From the NCBI RefSeq assembly GCF_000426045.1, contig NZ_AUEP01000006.1, forward strand, positions 124,001-188,000: 64,000 nucleotides of DNA, in the 5' to 3' direction. Position 1 is the stretch's first letter; each line of letters begins with the position of its first letter. The notes beneath the pieces are model-generated. The model was not told the origin of the DNA, did no database searches, and saw nothing but the letters and a program-made list of their open reading frames with translations. The DNA comes from Marmoricola sp. URHB0036. Lineage in GTDB: Bacteria > Actinomycetota > Actinomycetes > Propionibacteriales > Nocardioidaceae. The translations under genes and the position numbers were made by a program. Positions 58,341 through 64,000 of this stretch are shown here, one piece after another.

Positions 58341-59264
58341 TCACGTTTCGCGCGTACAGAACTCCACGATGTGCTCGAATGCCGCGCGGGCCTCCGGGAT
58401 GGGCAACAGCGGGTAGACGTGCATCAGTCCCGGCGTGAGGACGTACTCCAACGGCCAGTCGGCCGCCTCGGCCCGCTCGAACAACGCGTCGCACCCGGGC
58501 TGCAGCAGGTCACGGGTGCCGCAGAACATCAGGGCCGACGGCAGCCCCTGCAGGTCGCCCAGCCCCGGGCTCACCCGCGGGTCCGCGATCGCCTCCGGAT
58601 CCTCCGACCCGGCCCAGAACGAGGCGTAGACCGACAGGTGCTCGAAGGACAGCCACGGGTCACGCGCTGCCGCCTCGCGGGTGCCGGGCGCCGCACCGGT
58701 CAGGTCGACCCAGGGCGCGATGAGCACGAGGTGCTCGGGTTGTGGCCCACCCCGGTCGCGCAGGGCCTCGGCGACCGCCAGTGCGTAGCCGCCCCCGGCC
58801 GAGTCACCGGCGAGCACGACGCCGTCGGGGGACGCTGCCAGCACCTCCTCGACGAGCGCCAGCATCTGGGCGAAGGAGTCCTCGACGGTGAACTCGGGTG
58901 CCACCGGGTACGCCGGGAGCACCGCCTGCGCGCCGAGAGCGTCGGCCAGGCGGGTGGTGAACTTCCAGTGCCAGGCCGACATGCCGCGCACGTAGGCACC
59001 ACCGTGGAGGTAGACCACGCTGCGTCGGGGCGAGTCCAGGATCCCGCTGGGTCCTCCCGGCTTCCAGAGGGTGAAGACCGGGAAGCCGTGCCCGTTGTTG
59101 ATCTGCACCTCGTGGCCGTGGCCCACCGAGGAGGGTGGTCCCTCCTGGGCCGTCCGGTTGCGCGTGATGAGTGCCTCGCGCAGCGCCGCCAGGTCGTCGA
59201 CAGGAGGGTTGCGCCGCAGCCAGGGAACGATCCTGGTGGCGATCGCGTGCTGCAGGCTCGGCAT
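58341..59264 (-). CDS. Alpha/beta-hydrolase, HSL/lipase GDXG family
   Basis: Esterase of 307 residues. VVYLHGGAYVRGMSAWHWK contains the HGG oxyanion motif, VLAGDSAGGGYALAVAEAL the nucleophile elbow GDSAGG, MFCGTRDLLQPGCDA the acid and LTPGLMHVYPLLP the catalytic His. This is the hormone-sensitive-lipase/GDXG group that hydrolyses short- to medium-chain esters, including acetylated or steroid-like esters. No signal peptide. It lies 38 bp downstream of an MFS gene on the same strand and may share its mRNA. Confidence 0.92.
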   Translation of the reverse strand: MPSLQHAIATRIVPWLRRNPPVDDLAALREALITRNRTAQEGPPSSVGHGHEVQINNGHGFPVFTLWKPGGPSGILDSPRRSVVYLHGGAYVRGMSAWHWKFTTRLADALGAQAVLPAYPVAPEFTVEDSFAQMLALVEEVLAASPDGVVLAGDSAGGGYALAVAEALRDRGGPQPEHLVLIAPWVDLTGAAPGTREAAARDPWLSFEHLSVYASFWAGSEDPEAIADPRVSPGLGDLQGLPSALMFCGTRDLLQPGCDALFERAEAADWPLEYVLTPGLMHVYPLLPIPEARAAFEHIVEFCTRET

Positions 59265-59301
59265 CTGCAGATGCTAGGGCAGGTGTGTTCCGGCCAGCGC
59301 T

Positions 59302-60522
59302 TCAGGCAGCGTCGGCCGTGGATTCGGTGGGGGATTCGGTGGGATCGGCCGGCAACCGGGCCGACATCACGATCAGTCCGACCGCCGTCACCACCGGCAC
59401 GAGCATGGCGCGCTGCAGGTCGGAGTGCGAGACCACGAAGCCGATGATCGCCGGACCGATCAGGAAGGCGGCGTACCCGAAGCTGACCACCACGGCCAGT
59501 CCTCGACCTCCGCCGACGTGCCCGGCCAGGCCGTAGATCTGGGGGGCGACCAGTCCGACACCGAGACCGACGAGGCACCAGCCGACCAGGATGACCGCGA
59601 GCCCGCTGCCGAAGACGGTGAACAGGTAGCCGACGAGGGCACACGCCGACCCGGTCCGTACGACGAAGGGCCGGCCGAGTCGCTCGACCACGTAGTCGCC
59701 GCACAGCCGGATCACCACCATGAACCCGCTCACGCAGGCCAGACCCCAGGCCCCGGTGGACGGGCTGACGTTGCCGACGTCGGTCACGTGTAGTGAGGAC
59801 CAGTCGACCGCGGTGCCCTCGGTGAGCCCGAAGCAGACTGCCATCGCCGCCAGCAGCCAGGCCACCTTGGGGATCTCGCCGGAGGCGCCGTCCTCGGAGC
59901 GCCGCCTCGGGGACTGCGGCGTGATCGGGTAGACCCCCACCAGCAGGACCAGCATCAGCGCGGACCCCGTCCACAGCGACCACTTCGTGACGTCGTCGCT
60001 GAGCAGCCGGCCGAGCACCACCACGACGAGGGCGCCGACGAAGCCGCCGATCGAGAAGCAGGCGTGCAGCCGGCTCATGACCGGTCGCCGCCTGGCCTGC
60101 TCGACACTCACGCCGAGTGTGTTCATGGAGACGTCCATCGCCCCGTTGCCGAGCCCGAAGAGCGCGGCTCCGAGCACCAGCACGGGGTAGTTCGGTGCCA
60201 GACCCATCACCACCCCGGCTGCGGTCATCGTGCCGCCACCGACCATGCTCGGGACGCGCGCACCGAAGCGGTCCGACAGCGGTCCGCTCAGGTTCATCGA
60301 CGCGACGGCGAAGATGCCGGCGGCGACGAGGACGCCGACGATCTGGCCGGGGCCGAGGTCGAGCAGCGAGCGGAGTCCGGGCAGCGAGCCGCCGAAGGTG
60401 CCGACGACGAGGCCGTTGCCCAGGAAGAGGACGGCCACGGCCAGGAAGTCGCGGGTGGAGCCGCTGGTGACCTTCGGGACGGCGAGGTCGTCAGGAGACC
60501 GCTTCACCGGGTTGTTGTTCAC
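59302..60522 (-). CDS. MFS transporter
   Basis: Major facilitator of 406 residues with 12 helices. DFLAVAVLFLGNGLVVGTFG opens it. GPLSDRFGARVPSMVGGGTM is motif A, GAALFGLGNGAMDVSMNTLG the YbjJ/FucP-like helix 4, and VVIRLCGDYVVERLGRPFVV its second-half equivalent. The substrate is not readable; YbjJ-like members are drug or sugar exporters. GTG at 60522 overlaps the 3' end of the DUF2236 gene by 32 bases, so the two are coupled and probably controlled by the operator at 61421-61447. Confidence 0.87.
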   Translation of the reverse strand: MNNNPVKRSPDDLAVPKVTSGSTRDFLAVAVLFLGNGLVVGTFGGSLPGLRSLLDLGPGQIVGVLVAAGIFAVASMNLSGPLSDRFGARVPSMVGGGTMTAAGVVMGLAPNYPVLVLGAALFGLGNGAMDVSMNTLGVSVEQARRRPVMSRLHACFSIGGFVGALVVVVLGRLLSDDVTKWSLWTGSALMLVLLVGVYPITPQSPRRRSEDGASGEIPKVAWLLAAMAVCFGLTEGTAVDWSSLHVTDVGNVSPSTGAWGLACVSGFMVVIRLCGDYVVERLGRPFVVRTGSACALVGYLFTVFGSGLAVILVGWCLVGLGVGLVAPQIYGLAGHVGGGRGLAVVVSFGYAAFLIGPAIIGFVVSHSDLQRAMLVPVVTAVGLIVMSARLPADPTESPTESTADAA

Positions 60523-61405
60523 GGCTCTCCGACGTGGTGGCGTGCGGCCCACGGGAGTGGAAGGTGCCGAGGTCGCCGATCTCGTAGCCCGCGGGATAGG
60601 TGCGGTAGTAACCGTACGTGCTGACCCACTTGGGCTTCGACCTGGCCGGGAACAGCCGGAGCAGCCGGGCCCGCAGCCGCATCGCGCCGCGGAAGAAGCC
60701 GCGCTCCAGGCCTCCCGGGACCGGGTAGCGGAAGGCGCGCAGCAGCGGCTCGTCCATCAGCGAGAAGGCGAACCGGCGCACCGCCCACTTCGGCGCCCAG
60801 CTGTTGGGCCAGAACGTGGTCATCAGGTCGAGGGTGCTGTCGGCCACCCGTCGCCCGCCCTCGTCGAAGGCGAAGTGCTCGCGCTCGTAGTCGTCGAGCA
60901 GCCTCTCGAAGCCGTCGAAGTCCGCAGGCAGGTCCTTGATGTTCATGTGCCGGCCGAGGTCGGAGTAGTAGTTGGTGGTCGCCGCGATCTCGTTCGGCGT
61001 CATCGATCGGAAGCCGTGGTCGTCCATCCAGCGCTTGGGCACCACCACGAAGGTGGACAGCACGTAGCGGAAGTCCTCGTTGCTGATGCCGTACATGGCG
61101 TGCATCTGGTTGATCCGGCGTACGGCGGAACGGCCGCGGCCGCTGCCGAGCCCGTGCCGTTGGACCTCCTCGAGCAGCAGCCCGGTGTCGTCGTACCTCT
61201 TCTGCACGCGATCGGTGAACTCGCCGGTCTCGTCGAGCAGCCGGCCGATCGAGGGCACGGCGTAGGTGCGGAACAGCGCGAACGACAGCGCCTGAAGGTT
61301 GTCCCACGGGAAGTCGTAGGCCGAGACGTGCAGGCTGATCTCGTGGCAGTCGCGCACGGGGTCGAGCTGCTCACTGCGCTCGGCCCAGTGGTTGCGTCGC
61401 CGCAC
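60491..61405 (-). CDS. Oxygenase MpaB family protein (DUF2236)
   Basis: Protein of 304 residues of the MpaB/latex-clearing-protein-related family, thought to be haem-binding oxygenases. RDCHEISLHVSAYDFPWDNL and ALFRTYAVPSIGRLLDETGE open it, and the conserved RRINQMHAMYGISNEDFRYV provides the His region typical of the family (normally H...GxSNxxF). LMDEPLLRAFRYPVPGG and a Tyr-rich ending follow. The GTG at 61405 has GAGGTG five bases upstream. Sixteen bases upstream is the TGACAG-N5-CTGTCA operator. The downstream MFS gene overlaps it. Confidence 0.87.
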   Translation of the reverse strand: MRRRNHWAERSEQLDPVRDCHEISLHVSAYDFPWDNLQALSFALFRTYAVPSIGRLLDETGEFTDRVQKRYDDTGLLLEEVQRHGLGSGRGRSAVRRINQMHAMYGISNEDFRYVLSTFVVVPKRWMDDHGFRSMTPNEIAATTNYYSDLGRHMNIKDLPADFDGFERLLDDYEREHFAFDEGGRRVADSTLDLMTTFWPNSWAPKWAVRRFAFSLMDEPLLRAFRYPVPGGLERGFFRGAMRLRARLLRLFPARSKPKWVSTYGYYRTYPAGYEIGDLGTFHSRGPHATTSESREQQPGEAVS

Positions 61406-61420
61406 GGGAACACCTCGTCT

Positions 61421-61447
61421 GACGTTGACAGTGAATCTGTCAACGTC
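61421..61447. promoter_or_regulatory. Palindromic operator upstream of DUF2236-MFS
   Basis: GACGTTGACAG (61421-61431) and CTGTCAACGTC (61437-61447) form a perfect 11+5+11 inverted repeat, sharing the TGACAG-N5-CTGTCA core with 41039-41059 and 43831-43849. It sits between the NUDIX stop (61451) and the DUF2236 start. The 13 bases TGAATCTGTCAAC also occur at 4507-4519, next to the tetR-MMPL operator. Confidence 0.75.
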
Positions 61448-61450
61448 ACC

Positions 61451-62032
61451 TTACGGCGTCACCACCGGAACCGTCGACTCCTCCTGCCGACCGAGGTCGA
61501 CGGCCTCGCCGCCGGTCTCCATCCGGTCCCAGAGGTCCCCGACGACCGTCGGCCAGACCGACTCACTGGTGGACGCCAGCTCCTCACGGGTCCACCACCG
61601 GTGCTCGGTCATGGTGAGCCGCTCCTCCTCGGTGTGGCCCGCGACGTCGACGTCGAAGGGCGCCACGACCACCCCGAGGAAGACCTCGTCCTGCTCCACG
61701 ATGACGTCGGTGTAACCGTGCACCACGTGCCGGTGGGCCAGCGGACCGATCAGGTCCTCGGCGGCGACCGTCAGCCCGGTCTCCTCGCGGAGCTCCCGCA
61801 CGGCGGCCTCGAGGTCGGACTCGGCGGGCTCGACACCGCCGCCCGGGGTGATCCACCAGCGCAGCCCCGGAAGACCCGGGTCGGAGTCGGAGAACAGCAG
61901 CATCCGGCCGAGGTCGTCGACGACCAGCACCCGCGCCGTCCGACGCCGGCGCCGTGGCCGGCTGGGCGGGTCGACCGGGCGGAAGGTGCGGACCTCCCCC
62001 TCGGGCGTGGACTCCGGCTCCGACTGGCTCAC
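61451..62032 (-). CDS. NUDIX hydrolase
   Basis: Pyrophosphohydrolase of 193 residues acting on nucleoside-diphosphate-linked substrates. The Nudix box is intact, GGGVEPAESDLEAAVRELRE followed by ETGL (GX5EX7REUXEEXGU), and is preceded by LLFSDSDPGLPGLRWWITP. The N-terminal 40 residues are basic and Pro-rich (PPSRPRRRRRTARVLVVDDL), likely flexible. GTG at 62032 overlaps the penicillin-binding protein stop (GTGA), so they form an operon. The substrate could be a nucleotide sugar or oxidised nucleotide. Confidence 0.92.
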   Translation of the reverse strand: MSQSEPESTPEGEVRTFRPVDPPSRPRRRRRTARVLVVDDLGRMLLFSDSDPGLPGLRWWITPGGGVEPAESDLEAAVRELREETGLTVAAEDLIGPLAHRHVVHGYTDVIVEQDEVFLGVVVAPFDVDVAGHTEEERLTMTEHRWWTREELASTSESVWPTVVGDLWDRMETGGEAVDLGRQEESTVPVVTP

Positions 62033-63942
62033 CTGACCTCGCGCAGGAACTGCTCGAGCACCGGCCCCGCGGTCCCCGACCCGGAGGCGCCGCGCTCGAC
62101 GAAGACAGCGACGGCGAGGTCGTCCCGGCCGGCGACCATCCAGGCGTGCGTCGGGAGCGGCGGCTTGTCGCCGAACTCGGCCGTGCCGGTCTTGGCGATC
62201 ACGGGCCCTCCGGGGAGGTCCTTGAGGGCGACACCGCTGCCGCGCTCGACGACGGCGCGCATCATGGTCCGCAGCTGGCCGGCCTCCTCGGCCGTCAACG
62301 GCTTGGCCGGCTGCGTCGACTGGACCTCGACGTCGGGCAGCAGCCGCGGGAGCACGGCGGAACCCTTGAGCACCGAGGCCACCACGGTGGCCATCGCCAT
62401 CGGCGAGGCCAGCACGGTGCCCTGGCCGATCATGCTGGCCGCCGCCTGGGTCTCGCTGGCCGGCGGCCCGACCTTGCCGAAGAAGGTCGGGAACCCGGTG
62501 TCGTGGTCGACCCCGAAGCCCAGCGCTGCCGCGGCGTCGGCGAGCGAGGTCTGCCCCAGCTTGCCGCGCTGGCCGATGAAGGCGGTGTTGCAGGAGTTCG
62601 CGAGCGCGTCCTCGAAGGTGATCGACCCGAAGCCCGAGGACGGGTAGTCGTCGTAGTTCTTGAACCGCTTGCCGTCCACGACGGTCGTCGGTGGGCACTC
62701 GACCCGCGACTGCGGGGTCAGGCCGGCGCGCAGCAGGGCGAGCGCGCTGACCACCTTGAAGGTCGAGCCCGGCGCGTACTGGCCGTAGGTCGCGGTGTTG
62801 TAGCCCTTCGAGCCCGGTCCGCTCGCAATCGCGACGAGGTCGCCGGTGGAGGGCCGGATGGCGACCAGGGCGCTGGCCGGTCCGACGTTCGCGAGCGCTC
62901 GCTGGGCGGCGTTCTGCGTCTTCAGGTCGAGGGTGGTGTGCAGGGGCCGACCGGCCTGGGCGTCGGCGGTGAAGAGGGTACGACGCTGGGACTTCTCGTC
63001 CAGCGCCACGACGGTCGCGCCGCGAGTCCCGGACAGCTGCTCGTCGTACCTCTTCTGCAGGCCGGACAGCCCGACCTCGTCGCCGGCCTTGATCCGTCCC
63101 TTGCTGTCCTTGACCAGCTCCGCGGTGGCCGGACCGACGGTGCCGAGGATCGCGGCCGCGAAGTCCTTGGAGGGTGCGAGCGGAAGGGTCCCGGAGACCA
63201 CGCCCGCGCCCTTGATGTCGGAGAGGGCACCCATCACCGCAGCCGGAGCGTCCTGCTCGCGATAGACGATGCCCTCGACGAAGGCCTTGGGTCCCGATGC
63301 CTTGACCCGCTTGAGGAAGTCCTTGGCGTCGATGTCCAGCAGCGTGGCCAGCCGCTCGGCCGAGTCGGTGGCCTGGGCCGCCGTCAACCCGGTCTTGTCG
63401 AGCCCGACGTGCCGCACCGGCCGGGGAGTGACGAGGGGCTGGTCGCGGGAGCCGAGGATGGGGCCGCGCTCGCCCCGGACGGTGGTCTCGACGAGGCGCT
63501 CGCCGTCCTCGAGCGACGGCTCGACGATGGTGGGCTGCCACTTCACCAGCCAGGCGTCGCCGTCGGGGGTCGAACCCTTGCTGAGCCGCACGGTGGTGTC
63601 GTAGGACCAGGTCTTCGGGCCGACCTGCCAGCTCCAGTCGAGCTGACCGGTGGCGGAGTCCCCGTCGGTGGAGACTCGACCGACCGAGACCTTGGCCTCG
63701 GAGTCACCACGGATGCCCCGGGTGAGGTCGTCGTACGCCGAGGCGGCTTGCTTGGCCCCGGCCCGACCGCCGGTGAAGTCGACCGCCCCGAGATCTCCCG
63801 ACGCCATGGCCTTGGCGAGCGTGTCCATGGCACTGTCGGCATCGGGGCCGCCGAAGCCGGGGACGCTGCAACCGGTGAGCCCGGCGGTCAGCAGCACGGC
63901 ACACGCGGACGCAGCGGTTCGTCGTACGACGGTGGGACGCAT
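62029..63942 (-). CDS. Penicillin-binding protein, class B transpeptidase-like lipoprotein
   Basis: Peptidoglycan DD-transpeptidase of 637 residues, exported and lipid-anchored: MRPTVVRRTAASACAVLLTA leads to the lipobox LTGC (Cys25). An NTF2-like MecA N-terminal domain (about 35-150, SAMDTLAKAMASGDLGAVDF) and a PBP dimer-type linker follow. The catalytic domain has STFK (QYAPGSTFKVVSALALLRAG), SCN (EDALANSCNTAFIGQ) and KTG (GPVIAKTGTAEFGDKPPLP). Lipoprotein anchoring, unlike the membrane helix of most class B PBPs, resembles M. tuberculosis PbpA-like/penicillin-binding lipoproteins (Rv2864c type). ATG at 63942. Confidence 0.94.
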   Translation of the reverse strand: MRPTVVRRTAASACAVLLTAGLTGCSVPGFGGPDADSAMDTLAKAMASGDLGAVDFTGGRAGAKQAASAYDDLTRGIRGDSEAKVSVGRVSTDGDSATGQLDWSWQVGPKTWSYDTTVRLSKGSTPDGDAWLVKWQPTIVEPSLEDGERLVETTVRGERGPILGSRDQPLVTPRPVRHVGLDKTGLTAAQATDSAERLATLLDIDAKDFLKRVKASGPKAFVEGIVYREQDAPAAVMGALSDIKGAGVVSGTLPLAPSKDFAAAILGTVGPATAELVKDSKGRIKAGDEVGLSGLQKRYDEQLSGTRGATVVALDEKSQRRTLFTADAQAGRPLHTTLDLKTQNAAQRALANVGPASALVAIRPSTGDLVAIASGPGSKGYNTATYGQYAPGSTFKVVSALALLRAGLTPQSRVECPPTTVVDGKRFKNYDDYPSSGFGSITFEDALANSCNTAFIGQRGKLGQTSLADAAAALGFGVDHDTGFPTFFGKVGPPASETQAAASMIGQGTVLASPMAMATVVASVLKGSAVLPRLLPDVEVQSTQPAKPLTAEEAGQLRTMMRAVVERGSGVALKDLPGGPVIAKTGTAEFGDKPPLPTHAWMVAGRDDLAVAVFVERGASGSGTAGPVLEQFLREVR

Positions 63943-64000
63943 GCGGTCGATCCGACCACGCGCGATCGAGCGAGACAAATCGGTTCCGGCCACGTCGCTG

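Noticed and set aside
61451-63541. Plus-length minus-strand frame fused to the NUDIX gene
   Set aside because: Only the last 193 codons from GTG 62032 are real; the upstream part is a frame-shifted reading of the penicillin-binding protein gene.

Overview
The window is high-GC DNA packed with short-spaced or overlapping genes, many GTG starts, and gene sets typical of lipid-degrading actinobacteria: a CYP51 locus, FadA/FadB, alpha-methylacyl-CoA racemase, 2,4-dienoyl-CoA reductase, MMPL and many TetR-family regulators. Gene content and order repeatedly recall Mycobacterium tuberculosis, but the dispersed palindromic repeats and overall style fit a Nocardioides-like member of the Nocardioidaceae. 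This is an inference from sequence character, not from a marker gene. No rRNA, tRNA, CRISPR array, phage or transposase was seen.

Layout. 1-9.6 kb: recC (cut by the window edge), an MMPL exporter with a divergent TetR regulator, a VOC protein, an FAD dehydrogenase and a pair of PH-domain membrane proteins. 9.6-16.5 kb: small redox and regulatory genes, including a MarR-azoreductase pair with a clear promoter and two operators, and an SDR-hydrolase pair divergent from a LysR gene. 16.5-26 kb: one long, tightly overlapped operon (TetR, P450, SDR, CYP51, ferredoxin, NTF2-like, aldehyde dehydrogenase, SDR, beta-hydroxyacid dehydrogenase-like, CMD-like, unknown protein). Its order closely matches the M. 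tuberculosis Rv0762c-Rv0771 neighbourhood as I recall it. 26-32.7 kb: a succinate-semialdehyde-type dehydrogenase, then an acyl-CoA dehydrogenase/SDR/phosphotransferase/histidine phosphatase operon resembling 4-hydroxyacid catabolism. 32.7-37.4 kb: DUF4012 protein, LPXTG surface protein and a two-gene ABC exporter. 37.5-47.1 kb: FadB-FadA, SDR, Cys-cluster/pentapeptide protein overlapping an AMACR-type racemase, DUF4396 protein, and PadR-FadH. 47.4-53.3 kb: membrane protein, CDF metal exporter, 2'-5' RNA ligase-like protein, MFS plus GH1 glucosidase, pirin. 53.3-64 kb: alkyl-DHAP-synthase-like flavoprotein/TetR/GlpD, FAD oxidoreductase, esterase, MFS, DUF2236 oxygenase, NUDIX hydrolase and a penicillin-binding lipoprotein.

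Most notable observations. (1) Palindromic or dispersed repeats lie inside coding sequence: a 36-bp element in recC, matched 32/36 by an intergenic copy 21 kb away, and a 52-bp near-perfect palindrome in a PH-domain gene. Both are read through in frame, in the manner of Rickettsia palindromic elements. (2) One palindrome, TGACAG-N5-CTGTCA, precedes three separate lipid or redox genes (FadA-FadB, AMACR-type racemase, DUF2236), suggesting a small regulon. (3) The CYP51 operon carries a ferredoxin with a CxxHxxC cluster motif and a conserved-looking gene of unknown function at its end. (4) Divergent genes start 17 bp apart under one operator at the alkyl-DHAP-synthase/TetR/GlpD locus.
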